DNA of 64,000 bases from CBFHND01 sp965657085 (GTDB taxonomy: Bacteria > Pseudomonadota > Alphaproteobacteria > Rhodobacterales > Rhodobacteraceae), in the NCBI GenBank assembly GCA_965657085.1, contig CBFHND010000004.1:1-64000 (forward strand), read 5' to 3'. Shown here piece by piece: positions 34,046-42,004 of the stretch. Numbering within the stretch: position 1 is the stretch's first letter; the number at the start of each line of letters is the position of its first letter. The notes under the pieces are model-generated. The model had not been told where the DNA came from. It saw nothing but the letters and a program-made list of their open reading frames with translations, and did no database searches. Position numbers and translations under genes: made by a program.

Positions 34046-35431
34046 ATGCGCGACGGTCGTTTCCTGACCGGGTCGACCATGGGCCACGTTGTGCGGATGA
34101 CAGCAACGGGCGCCTTTGGCATCACCTTTGTCTTTCTGGTGGATGCGGCCAACTTGTTCTGGGTCTCGCAGCTTGGTGATCCAAGACTGGTCGCGGCCAT
34201 CGGTTTTGCCTACGCGATCCAGTTCTTTTCCGTGTCGGTGGGCGTTGGTCTGATGATTGCCGCCACTGCCGTGATCTCGCGCAGCATCGGCCAAGGCGAC
34301 CGACCCATGGCGCGGCAACAGGCAGGCGCGGCGATGGTCTTGGCCGCCATTGTCATGGGGGCGGTGGTCGTGATCGTGGTCTCATTGCGCCATCCGCTGG
34401 TCGCACTCGCAGGCGCCACGGGTGACACGGCGGCGTTGGCCGCGCGCTATTTGTTGATGACTGTGCCGTCTCTTGTGCCGATGGCGGTGGCCCTTGTGGG
34501 GTCGGGCACGTTGCGCGCCGAAGGGTTGGGCGCCAAGGCCATGTACATCACCTTGTTTTCAGGCATGGTGCTGATGGTCGTCGATCCGATCCTCATCCTT
34601 CATTTCGGATTGGGCTTGGATGGTGCCGCCTACAGCCTCGTGCTGTTCCGTTTTGCCCTGTTGGGTTTGGCCCTTCTGTTCTCGGTCCGGCACCATGGTC
34701 TTGTGGCCCGGCCTGATGCGATGTCCGTGCGGTTGGTGGCGGCGCCCTTTGCTGTTGTGGCCTTGCCCGCCATCGCCACACAGATGGCGACCCCGGCAGG
34801 CAACTATTTCCTGACCATGGTCATGGCGCCCTTTGGCGACGATGCGGTGGCCGCCTGGGCGGTGGTGGGGCGTTTGACGGTGCTGGCCTTTGGCGGGGTC
34901 TTTGCGCTGTCGGGGGCCATTGGCGGTATCTTTGGCCAGAACTTCGGCGCAGGCCAATATGACCGGCTGCGCAGCACCTACCGCGACGCGCTGGTGTTCT
35001 GCTTTGTCTATACGATGGTCACATGGGCGGTGCTGGCGCTGGCCAGTCGCCACGTGGCCGCGGCCTTCGAACTGACGGGGCAGGGGGCGGATGTGCTGCA
35101 CGCTTTCACCACCGTGGGTGTGGGCGGTTTCGTCTTTGTCGGTGCGCTCTTTGTCTCCAATGCTGCCTTCAACAATCTTGGCCGCCCAGGGCGTTCGACA
35201 CTGGTCAACTGGATCAAGGATGGTGTGCTGAGCTGGCCAGCCGCCGCATGGCTTGCCGGGATGTTCGGAGCGACGGGCGTGATCTATGGACAAGCGGCGG
35301 CAGGAATTGTGGCCGGTGTGTTGTCGGCGATCTGGGGCTGGGTGTTCGTGGCGCGCCTGCGGCCTGACACCACGCTTGACCCGGCCACGCCACGCCCGTA
35401 CCCGAACCCGGACAGATACCGGAGCCGATGA
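34046..35431 (+). CDS. MATE-family efflux transporter
   Basis: A 461-residue multidrug and toxic compound extrusion protein with twelve hydrophobic segments in two similar halves. Useful landmarks are FLVDAANLFWVSQLGD in the first helix region and ISRSIGQGD in the first half, matched by IFGQNFGAGQYDRLR in the second half. MATE pumps exchange Na+ or H+ for drugs; the substrate is not predictable. The start lies 2 nt after the MFS stop and the stop overlaps the prmA start region. Confidence 0.87.
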   Translation: MRDGRFLTGSTMGHVVRMTATGAFGITFVFLVDAANLFWVSQLGDPRLVAAIGFAYAIQFFSVSVGVGLMIAATAVISRSIGQGDRPMARQQAGAAMVLAAIVMGAVVVIVVSLRHPLVALAGATGDTAALAARYLLMTVPSLVPMAVALVGSGTLRAEGLGAKAMYITLFSGMVLMVVDPILILHFGLGLDGAAYSLVLFRFALLGLALLFSVRHHGLVARPDAMSVRLVAAPFAVVALPAIATQMATPAGNYFLTMVMAPFGDDAVAAWAVVGRLTVLAFGGVFALSGAIGGIFGQNFGAGQYDRLRSTYRDALVFCFVYTMVTWAVLALASRHVAAAFELTGQGADVLHAFTTVGVGGFVFVGALFVSNAAFNNLGRPGRSTLVNWIKDGVLSWPAAAWLAGMFGATGVIYGQAAAGIVAGVLSAIWGWVFVARLRPDTTLDPATPRPYPNPDRYRSR

Positions 35432-36303
35432 TGCCAACCTTTACCGCCCTCACCACCCTGACCGGAAAATCCCAGGCTGAGGCGCTGGGCGCAGCCATGG
35501 AACGGCTTCAGCCCGAACCCACGGGCATCGGTGTCTTCGAGGTCGAAGATGGTTCGGGCCTGTGGGAAGTGGGCGGCTATTTCACCGAAATCCCGGATGC
35601 CACGGCACTTGCCTTGCTGGCGGCGGCGATGCAGGCCAAACCCTTTACCGTCTCGGAATTGCCCGAAACCGATTGGGTTGCCCACGTGCGGCGCGAATTG
35701 GCCCCTGTCGAGGCTGGGCGCTTTTTCGTTTACGGCAGCCACGATGCCGACAAGGTGCCGGAAGGGTCCATTCCGCTGCTGATCGACGCAGCCATGGCCT
35801 TTGGCACCGGGCATCATGGCACCACGCTGGGTTGTCTGCGCGCGCTCGACCGGGTGGCGCGCGAGGGGTTGGTTGCGGGCAAAGTGGCCGATATCGGCTG
35901 TGGCACCGCAGTTCTTGCCATGGCGGCGGCACGGATTTGGGATGGAACGGTCATTGCCAGCGACATTGATCAGGTGGCCGTGGACGTCGCCGAGGCCAAC
36001 TTGCGCGCGAATGGCATGGCGGGACGGGTTCTTTGTGTTGAAGCTGCGGGGTTCGATCACCCCGATCTGGCCGCCAACGCACCCTATGATCTGATCTTCG
36101 CAAACATCCTCAAAGGGCCGCTGATTGCCCTCGCACCTGACCTTACGTCACATTTGGCGCCGGATGGCGTTGCGATTCTTTCGGGGATACTGAACGAACA
36201 GGCAGATGACGTGACGTCAGTTTATATTCAGAACGGAAACAGTCTGATCCATTCCGAACAGATTGGTGACTGGACGACGCTCACGTTGGGCAAAAAGACA
36301 TAA
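35431..36303 (+). CDS. prmA: Ribosomal protein L11 methyltransferase
   Basis: PrmA trimethylates ribosomal protein L11 using S-adenosylmethionine. The 290-residue protein has the SAM-binding motif VADIGCGTAVLAMAAA near residue 155, preceded by AFGTGHHGTT, and the substrate-side motif LIFANILKGPL near residue 230. There are two adjacent ATGs (35428, 35431); the second has GGAG at a better 6-nt spacing. It overlaps the MATE stop codon. Confidence 0.92.
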   Translation: MPTFTALTTLTGKSQAEALGAAMERLQPEPTGIGVFEVEDGSGLWEVGGYFTEIPDATALALLAAAMQAKPFTVSELPETDWVAHVRRELAPVEAGRFFVYGSHDADKVPEGSIPLLIDAAMAFGTGHHGTTLGCLRALDRVAREGLVAGKVADIGCGTAVLAMAAARIWDGTVIASDIDQVAVDVAEANLRANGMAGRVLCVEAAGFDHPDLAANAPYDLIFANILKGPLIALAPDLTSHLAPDGVAILSGILNEQADDVTSVYIQNGNSLIHSEQIGDWTTLTLGKKT

Positions 36304-36408
36304 TTACTCCATGTTTTAGGGGCATTTTAGGCACTTGCCCTGAATTCGCCACATTTCAGGAGCAATTTGTTATCAAGTTCGGTGGGGGCCGGATTTGAAG
36401 AGGCTGTC

Positions 36409-36753
36409 ATGGTTGAGACCAAGTTCCACTTTGAAAACCGTTTGCGCGATTTGGGGCGCAAGCACAAAGCAATGGCGAACGGCTATACCACCCGTCTGCG
36501 GGGTGATGGTCTTATCGTTGTGAAACCCAAGCGCAAGGCGATCGGCTTTCCGTTCAAGAGCATTGCGATGCTGGTCGTGGGCTTCTTGTTGGTCAAGGCC
36601 TTCATGCTCGCTTCGATCGGCCCGGTGACCTACAACGAACGTGTGGCCAAGTTGCAGGCCGGCACGGTGATCGAACAAAGCGGCGCATGGGTGATGCGCA
36701 TTGATCCGGTCACGGTGGCCATCGCCACGTTCATGGACGACATGCTGCTGTAA
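36409..36753 (+). CDS. Small single-span membrane protein of unknown function
   Basis: A 114-residue protein. A basic N-terminal cytoplasmic part (residues 1-45, RLRDLGRKHKAMANGY) is followed by one transmembrane segment (about 48-66, SIAMLVVGFLLVKAFML) and an external tail that ends in MDDMLL. GAAGAGG lies 6 nt before the ATG. I do not recognise a named family, but the codon use, ribosome-binding site and strong terminator argue that it is real. Confidence 0.75.
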   Translation: MVETKFHFENRLRDLGRKHKAMANGYTTRLRGDGLIVVKPKRKAIGFPFKSIAMLVVGFLLVKAFMLASIGPVTYNERVAKLQAGTVIEQSGAWVMRIDPVTVAIATFMDDMLL

Positions 36754-36778
36754 GCGTTTTGAAATTCCCTCCAGAAAG

Positions 36779-36812
36779 GGCCGTTTCGACCTACTGTCGA
36801 AGCGGCCTTTTT
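36779..36812 (+). terminator. Rho-independent terminator
   Basis: A 12-pair stem with one T-G wobble (GGCCG-T-TTCGAC / GTCGAA-G-CGGCC), loop CTACT, then five T residues. It ends the transcript of the small membrane protein gene. Confidence 0.88.
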
Positions 36813-36842
36813 CATTGAGCCGGATCTTGGGCCGCAGACACG

Positions 36843-36874
36843 AAAAAACCGCGCAGTCTTGCGACAGCGCGGTT
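36843..36874 (-). terminator. Rho-independent terminator of the DUF1127 gene
   Basis: AACCGCGC and GCGCGGTT form an 8-bp stem with a 12-nt loop. Read on the minus strand it runs into a T-tract (the complement of 36843-36848). It lies about 60 bp after the DUF1127 stop. Confidence 0.75.
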
Positions 36875-36932
36875 CTTCATTCCGGGGAGCGCCGAGGGAA
36901 GGCGCCGCTCCGCGCCGGAAGGGATCTGTGGT

Positions 36933-37142
36933 TCAGTGTCCGCCGGCCACAGAGTCGATATCGCCACGGATCAGGCCGATGTCTTCAAGTTCACGATCAG
37001 TCAGGGCCGACAGGGCGTTGCGTGTGACGCGGGCGTCATTCCACGCGACGATATTCGCCACGCCTGCTGTGATGAAGTGGGAGATGCGGCCTGCAACTGT
37101 GGCAGAGCCGTAGGTGGTGCGGATAGTGTCAAAAGCAGCCAT
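36933..37142 (-). CDS. DUF1127 small protein
   Basis: A 69-residue protein of the DUF1127 (YjiS-like) family. The family hallmark is the C-terminal Arg/Asp-rich stretch NALSALTDRELEDIGLIRGDID. AAAGGA lies 8 nt before the ATG. In Rhodobacter and related bacteria small DUF1127 proteins are stress-induced and have been linked to RNA turnover and small-RNA maturation; no function is shown for this one. It is monocistronic, with its own terminator. Confidence 0.85.
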   Translation of the reverse strand: MAAFDTIRTTYGSATVAGRISHFITAGVANIVAWNDARVTRNALSALTDRELEDIGLIRGDIDSVAGGH

Positions 37143-37270
37143 TGTAGCAGTCCTTTGTTAGAGTGAAGCCAATGTGTTGGCCGTTACAAATCGGCAGATA
37201 GTCCTGTCGTATCTGTCCCACAAGGCATCAAAATTGCATGGTCGATATGCAATTCCTGCATAGGTATTGA

Positions 37271-37288
37271 TCAGCGGTAAGCCGCTGA
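37271..37288. repeat. Inverted repeat upstream of ruvC
   Basis: TCAGCGG-TAAG-CCGCTGA is a perfect 7-bp stem with a 4-nt loop. No T-run follows on either strand, so a terminator role is unlikely. Confidence 0.5.
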
Positions 37289-37317
37289 AATAGTGGCGAA
37301 AACAAGGCTTCGAAAAT

Positions 37318-37350
37318 GTCGTTTTCAAGCTGTTTGGTGGCGAAAACGAC
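37318..37350. repeat. 9-bp inverted repeat upstream of ruvC
   Basis: GTCGTTTTC (37318-37326) and GAAAACGAC (37342-37350) are perfect inverted copies 15 bp apart. The right arm overlaps the second copy of the direct repeat GTGGCGAAAAC. It may be an operator or an RNA hairpin. Confidence 0.5.
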
Positions 37351-37472
37351 CTCTATTCTGCGCCATGAGAGGCAAGCAGTGAAATCTGGGCCATTTGCGT
37401 TAACGCTTGGCGGATGTTCTCGCTTCGTGCTAGTCCCTTGGAAAAGCGGGCAAGACGCGGGGCAGGGATACA

Positions 37473-37979
37473 ATGATACGGGTTTTGGGCATCGATCCGG
37501 GGCTGAGAAACCTTGGCTGGGGCGTGATCGATGTTGCGGGCAGCCGGATCAGCCATGTGGCCAACGGCGTCTGCCAGTCTGCAGGGGCAGATCTGGCCGT
37601 TCGGCTTTTGTCGCTGCACCGGCAGTTGACCGAAGTGGTGCAAGGCTTTCAACCCGATTGCGCCGCAGTCGAACAGACCTTCGTGAACAAGGATGGTGCC
37701 GGTACGCTCAAGCTGGGCCAGGCGCGCGGGATCGCCATGCTGGTGCCGGCACAGGCGGGGCTTGCGGTGGGTGAATATGCCCCCAACACGGTCAAGAAGA
37801 CGGTTGTCGGGGTGGGCCATGCGGCCAAGGGGCAGGTGCTGCACATGGTGCAGATGCAACTGCCCGGTGCGCAGATTGAAGGACCGGATGCCGCCGACGC
37901 GCTGGCCATCGCCATTTGCCACGCCTATCATGGACCATCAGGGGGCCTTGCTGCCGCTCTTGAAAGGGCGCGCGCATGA
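37473..37979 (+). CDS. ruvC: Holliday junction resolvase RuvC
   Basis: Dimeric endonuclease that cuts Holliday junctions. The 168-residue protein has the four acidic metal ligands: Asp8 (GIDPGLRNLGWG), Glu67 (AAVEQTF), Asp139 and Asp142 (GPDAADALA). AGGG lies 6 nt before the ATG. It overlaps ruvA by 4 nt and starts the ruvCAB operon. Confidence 0.96.
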   Translation: MIRVLGIDPGLRNLGWGVIDVAGSRISHVANGVCQSAGADLAVRLLSLHRQLTEVVQGFQPDCAAVEQTFVNKDGAGTLKLGQARGIAMLVPAQAGLAVGEYAPNTVKKTVVGVGHAAKGQVLHMVQMQLPGAQIEGPDAADALAIAICHAYHGPSGGLAAALERARA

Positions 37980-38641
37980 TCGGCAAGATCTCGGGCCGCA
38001 TCGACTACCGCGCTGCCGATCACGTGCTGATCGATGTGGGCGGCGTGGGCTACCTTGTCTATTGCTCGGACCGGACGCTGGCGGCCTTGCCGGGCGTGGG
38101 GCAGGCCTGTGCGCTTTATACCGATCTGGTGGTGCGCGAGGACCTGATGCAACTTTTCGGGTTCACCACGCTGGTGGAAAAGGAATGGCACCGCTTGCTG
38201 ATATCGGTTCAGGGGGTAGGGGCCAAGGCATCGCTGGCCATCCTCGGCACGCTGGGCCCCGACGGGGTCAGCCGTGCGATTGCGCTGGGCGACTGGAACG
38301 CGGTCAAGGCGGCCAAGGGGATCGGACCCAAGATTGCACAGCGCGTGGTACTTGACCTCAAGGACAAGGCGCCCGCGGTCATGGCCATGGGTGGCACCGT
38401 GGCGGATGCACTGGGCGAGACCGCGGCGCAGGTGATCGACGAAGGCGATGCGCCAACCCTGCAGGCGCCCCGACCCACCAATCAATCGGCACAGGCCGAA
38501 GCTCTGTCAGCGCTGGGCAACCTTGGATATGCGCCCGGTGACGCCGCCGCCGCCGTGGCCGAGGCCGCAGGCGAAGCCCCCGATGCAGAAACCCCCGCCC
38601 TGATCCGCGCCGCGCTGCGCCTGCTTGCGCCGAAAGGATAG
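37976..38641 (+). CDS. ruvA: Holliday junction branch migration protein RuvA
   Basis: Tetrameric junction-binding subunit of the RuvAB motor. The 221-residue protein has the OB-fold domain I (MIGKISGRIDYRAADHVLID), two helix-hairpin-helix motifs (LISVQGVGAKASLAILG and AKGIGPKIAQRVV) and a C-terminal RuvB-binding domain (ALSALGNLGY) after a flexible linker. The ATG overlaps the ruvC stop. Confidence 0.95.
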   Translation: MIGKISGRIDYRAADHVLIDVGGVGYLVYCSDRTLAALPGVGQACALYTDLVVREDLMQLFGFTTLVEKEWHRLLISVQGVGAKASLAILGTLGPDGVSRAIALGDWNAVKAAKGIGPKIAQRVVLDLKDKAPAVMAMGGTVADALGETAAQVIDEGDAPTLQAPRPTNQSAQAEALSALGNLGYAPGDAAAAVAEAAGEAPDAETPALIRAALRLLAPKG

Positions 38642-38645
38642 GGCC

Positions 38646-39665
38646 ATGAGCGATATCGACCCGACCGTGCGCCCCGAGCCGCTGGCCGAAGACAATGACC
38701 GCGCGCTGCGTCCGCAGATGCTGGATGATTTCGTGGGACAGGCCGAGGCGCGCGCGAACCTGCGCGTTTTCATCCAGTCGGCCCGCCAGCGCGGCGAAGC
38801 GATGGATCACACGCTGTTTCATGGCCCCCCCGGTCTGGGCAAGACCACGCTGGCGCAGATCATGGCGCGCGAACTGGGGGTGAATTTCCGCATGACCTCT
38901 GGTCCGGTGCTGGCCAAGGCCGGCGATCTTGCCGCGATCCTGACCAATCTGGAGGCGCGGGACGTTCTGTTCATCGACGAAATTCACCGCCTGAACCCCG
39001 CGGTCGAAGAGGTGCTTTACCCCGCGCTTGAAGACTTCGAGCTGGATCTCGTGATCGGTGAAGGCCCCGCCGCGCGCACCGTGCGTATCGAATTGCAGCC
39101 CTTTACGCTGGTGGGGGCGACCACGCGCATGGGGTTATTGACCACGCCGCTGCGCGATCGTTTCGGCATCCCCACGCGGTTGCTATTCTACACCGAGGAT
39201 GAGCTGTTTCAGATCGTGACGACCAACGCGCGCAAGCTGGGCGCACCTGCGGATGAGGGCGGCGCGCGCGAGATCGCACGCCGCGCGCGCGGCACGCCCC
39301 GGATCGCCGGGCGGCTCTTGCGCCGGGTGGTGGATTTCGCGGTGGTCGAAGGTGACGGCACGGTGACGCAGAGGCTGGCGGACAATGCGCTGACGCGACT
39401 GGGCGTTGACCAGTTGGGCCTTGATGGGGCCGACCGGCGCTATCTGCGCCTGATCGCGGAAAACTACGGCGGTGGCCCCGTGGGTATCGAAACCCTCAGT
39501 GCGGCACTGAGCGAAAGCCGCGATGCGCTGGAAGAAGTGATCGAACCCTATTTGCTGCAACAGGGGCTGATCCAGCGCACACCGCGTGGCCGGATGCTGG
39601 CGCACAAGGCGTGGCGGCATCTGGGGCTGGATGCGCCCAAAGGCTCCGGCGATCTGTTTGGTTGA
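38646..39665 (+). CDS. ruvB: Holliday junction branch migration ATPase RuvB
   Basis: AAA+ hexameric motor of 339 residues. Visible motifs are Walker A GPPGLGKTT near residue 60, Walker B LFIDEIHRL near 108, sensor 1 GATTRMG near 157 and the arginine finger in PLRDRFG near 169. The C-terminal winged helix ends with LIQRTPRGRM. It starts 4 nt after ruvA. Confidence 0.96.
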   Translation: MSDIDPTVRPEPLAEDNDRALRPQMLDDFVGQAEARANLRVFIQSARQRGEAMDHTLFHGPPGLGKTTLAQIMARELGVNFRMTSGPVLAKAGDLAAILTNLEARDVLFIDEIHRLNPAVEEVLYPALEDFELDLVIGEGPAARTVRIELQPFTLVGATTRMGLLTTPLRDRFGIPTRLLFYTEDELFQIVTTNARKLGAPADEGGAREIARRARGTPRIAGRLLRRVVDFAVVEGDGTVTQRLADNALTRLGVDQLGLDGADRRYLRLIAENYGGGPVGIETLSAALSESRDALEEVIEPYLLQQGLIQRTPRGRMLAHKAWRHLGLDAPKGSGDLFG

Positions 39666-39722
39666 GGTTTGCGCTGAAAGAAATTATGCCTCTGACCGGA
39701 ACATTCGGGGCCAAGAGAAGAC

Positions 39723-40346
39723 ATGAACGCGCAAGAGATCGAAGCCTTGTTCACCCGCGCAGACGGGCAGTTTGCCTTTGCGCGCTGGGGCCGGGCGATT
39801 GCCCCCATCGTCTTTGGCGTGGACGACAAGACGCTGGGCGTGGTCAAGGGCGCGATCGAGGCGGTGTGCCAGTTGGCGGACCACGAGACATCCGACATGG
39901 ACGCCGAACTGGGCAGCAACTTCATGTGGTTTTTCTTCCGCGAATGGGACGAGTTGCCCGAGGTGCCGGGGCTGGACCGTTTGGTGCCGGACCTCGTGCC
40001 GCTGGTCGCACGGCTGAAAGATGCAGAGGCCAACCAGTACCGCATTTTCCGCTTTGACGAGGCTGGCGCGATCAAGGCCTGTTTCGTGTTCCTGCGTATG
40101 GACGAACACCTGAGCGCGGTGCCTGCCGAGACCGTGGCGCTGAGCCAGGTGGTGCAATCCGTTCTGCTGTGGTCTGACACGGCGTTTCGCACCACGTCGC
40201 CGCTGGCCGTTGCTGGCGAGACCACGGTGCTGCGCCCTGACATCGCGCAGCTGATCCGCGCCAGCTATGACCCGGTCATGCCCGTGGCCGCCCAAGACCC
40301 CGTTTGCGCCCTGCGTCTGGCCGCCCGCATAGGAGTGATGCAATGA
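39723..40346 (+). CDS. Conserved hypothetical protein between ruvB and ybgC
   Basis: A 207-residue soluble protein that I do not recognise. It has no signal peptide, is rich in acidic and aromatic residues (NFMWFFFREWDELPEVPG) and shows no catalytic motif. A purine-rich AAGAGAAG precedes the ATG. Its stop overlaps the ybgC start (ATGA), placing it in the ruv-tol transcription unit; I recall similar proteins at this place in Rhodobacteraceae. A link to the envelope or to ruvB is only positional. Confidence 0.75.
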   Translation: MNAQEIEALFTRADGQFAFARWGRAIAPIVFGVDDKTLGVVKGAIEAVCQLADHETSDMDAELGSNFMWFFFREWDELPEVPGLDRLVPDLVPLVARLKDAEANQYRIFRFDEAGAIKACFVFLRMDEHLSAVPAETVALSQVVQSVLLWSDTAFRTTSPLAVAGETTVLRPDIAQLIRASYDPVMPVAAQDPVCALRLAARIGVMQ

Positions 40347-40732
40347 CCCATGAATTTCCCGTCACCGTCTATTACGAAGACACCGATATGGCGGGCATCG
40401 TCTACTATGCCAACTACCTGCGCTTCATCGAACGGGCGCGATCCGAGATTGTCGAAGAGATGGGTGTGGATCAGCGCGCCATGCGCGATGACGGCATCGT
40501 TTTCGCCGTGACCCGGATCGAGGCTGATTATGTGGGATCCGCACGGTTGGGGGATCGGTTGACCGTTCTGACCACGCACTACGCGGCCAGCCCCGTGCGC
40601 TGGATGTTCGACCAGGAAGTCCGCTTGGGCGACAAGGTGATCTTCAAGGCGGTGGTGACCGCCGCGTGCATGTCCACCGCGGGAAGGCCCACCCGCCTGC
40701 CAGCGGAAATACGCGCATTGGTCGCAAAATAG
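40343..40732 (+). CDS. ybgC: Tol-Pal-associated acyl-CoA thioesterase
   Basis: Hot-dog-fold thioesterase of 129 residues. The active-site motif is YYEDTDMAGIVYYANYLRF, with the nucleophilic/basic Asp in the EDTD segment. YbgC hydrolyses acyl-CoA/ACP at the inner membrane and heads tol-pal operons in many proteobacteria. The ATG overlaps the stop of the upstream hypothetical gene; AGGAG lies upstream. Confidence 0.92.
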   Translation: MTHEFPVTVYYEDTDMAGIVYYANYLRFIERARSEIVEEMGVDQRAMRDDGIVFAVTRIEADYVGSARLGDRLTVLTTHYAASPVRWMFDQEVRLGDKVIFKAVVTAACMSTAGRPTRLPAEIRALVAK

Positions 40733-40828
40733 GGCGCATCACGCCATAGTGTTGGCTTTCCCCCTTTTGCTGCGTTAATGTCACGGTCAATCAAGGCTGA
40801 ACAACAGCCGTAGAAAAAGAGCAGGCAA

Positions 40829-41524
40829 ATGGAAGCAGAAACGCTGGCTTTGGCGCAGGAGATTGATTTCTCCATGTGGGGTCTTTTCGCACGCGCGACC
40901 CTGACCGTGAAACTCGTCATGATCCTTCTGATCCTCGCGTCCTTCTGGTCGTGGTCGATCATCGTGCAGAAACTGATCCGCTATCGTGCATCCCGCGCCG
41001 AGGCGGATGTGTTCGATCGCAAGTTCTGGTCGGGTGAGCCGCTGGACGGGCTGTTTGATCAGATCGGCGCTGAACCGGATGGCAGTGCCGAAAAGATTTT
41101 CGCCGCTGGCATGAGCGAGTGGCGACGCTCGCACCGGGATGACGGCGGGTTGATCGCAGGGGCAACCGCCCGGATCGACCGCAGCATGGACGTGGCCATC
41201 AACAAGGAAGGCGAGACCTTGCAAAAGGGTCTTCCGATCCTGGCCACCGTGGGGTCAACCGCGCCGTTTGTGGGGCTTTTCGGGACGGTCTGGGGCATCA
41301 TGAATGCCTTTATCGAAATCGCAGAACAGCAAAACACCAACCTTGCCGTTGTGGCCCCCGGCATCGCCGAGGCGTTGTTGGCCACGGGTCTGGGCCTTTT
41401 GGCCGCGATCCCGGCGGTGGTGTTCTACAACAAGCTGAGCGCAGACAGTGACCGGATTATCGCGGGCTACGAGGCCTTTGCCGATGAATTCGCCACCATC
41501 CTGTCGCGCCAGCTGGACAGCTAG
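40829..41524 (+). CDS. tolQ: Tol-Pal proton channel subunit TolQ
   Basis: Inner-membrane protein of 231 residues with three transmembrane segments (about 20-42, 130-155 and 170-192) and a large cytoplasmic loop, as in TolQ/ExbB/MotA. The conserved block between the last two spans reads TVGSTAPFVGLFGTVWGIM and is diagnostic. With TolR it converts proton flux into movement of TolA during outer-membrane constriction. A gap of 96 bp after ybgC could hold an internal promoter. Confidence 0.95.
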   Translation: MEAETLALAQEIDFSMWGLFARATLTVKLVMILLILASFWSWSIIVQKLIRYRASRAEADVFDRKFWSGEPLDGLFDQIGAEPDGSAEKIFAAGMSEWRRSHRDDGGLIAGATARIDRSMDVAINKEGETLQKGLPILATVGSTAPFVGLFGTVWGIMNAFIEIAEQQNTNLAVVAPGIAEALLATGLGLLAAIPAVVFYNKLSADSDRIIAGYEAFADEFATILSRQLDS

Positions 41525-41527
41525 GCC

Positions 41528-41998
41528 ATGGGCGCGGGTGTCATTCAGAAGGACAGCGGAGGAAGCCGCCGCCGCAGACGCGGACGGGCCGCGCCGATGT
41601 CAGAGATCAACGTCACACCCTTCGTGGACGTGATGCTGGTGCTGCTCATCATTTTCATGGTGGCGGCCCCGTTGCTGACCGTGGGCGTGCCGGTGGAATT
41701 GCCGAAGACCGCCGCCGGTGCCTTGCCCGCCGATCAGGAAGAACCCCTGACCGTGACAATCACCGCCACTGGTGCCGTGCAGATCCAGACCACCGAAACC
41801 GCGCGCGACGATCTGGTGGTCAAACTGCGTGCCATCGCGGCTGAGCGTGCCAGCGACCGGGTGTTCCTGCGCGCGGATGGTGCTGTGCCTTACGCGCAGG
41901 TCATGGAAATCATGGGCGCGCTCAATGCGGGTGGGTTTTCGAACATCGGGCTGGTCACGGATATCGGCGGCCCGGCGCTTGACGGCTCTGACGGGTAG
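41528..41998 (+). CDS. tolR: Tol-Pal proton channel subunit TolR
   Basis: ExbD/TolR-family protein of 156 residues: a short Arg-rich cytoplasmic tail, one transmembrane helix carrying the proton-conducting aspartate (INVTPFVDVMLVLLIIFMVA), and a periplasmic domain ending near residue 150. It starts 3 nt after the tolQ stop. Confidence 0.95.
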   Translation: MGAGVIQKDSGGSRRRRRGRAAPMSEINVTPFVDVMLVLLIIFMVAAPLLTVGVPVELPKTAAGALPADQEEPLTVTITATGAVQIQTTETARDDLVVKLRAIAAERASDRVFLRADGAVPYAQVMEIMGALNAGGFSNIGLVTDIGGPALDGSDG

Positions 41999-42004
41999 GC
42001 TGCG

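Larger units (their letters stand above)
37143..37472. other. 330-bp divergent intergenic region with nested repeats
   Basis: This gap between the DUF1127 gene and ruvC should hold both promoters. It contains a perfect 7-bp inverted repeat with a 4-nt loop (37271-37288), an 11-bp direct repeat GTGGCGAAAAC at 37293 and 37337, and a perfect 9-bp inverted repeat (37318-37350). No reading frame in it looks coding. Confidence 0.6.

Noticed and set aside
36304..36408. Repeated TTTTAGG / ATTTCAGG words before the small membrane protein gene
   Set aside because: Short and imperfect; no symmetry or spacing that suggests a defined site.
37416..37430. LexA-like site GTTC-N7-GTGC upstream of ruvC
   Set aside because: Alphaproteobacterial LexA sites read GTTC-N7-GTTC. 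This has a mismatch in the second half-site and such matches are common by chance, so SOS control of ruvC is not supported.
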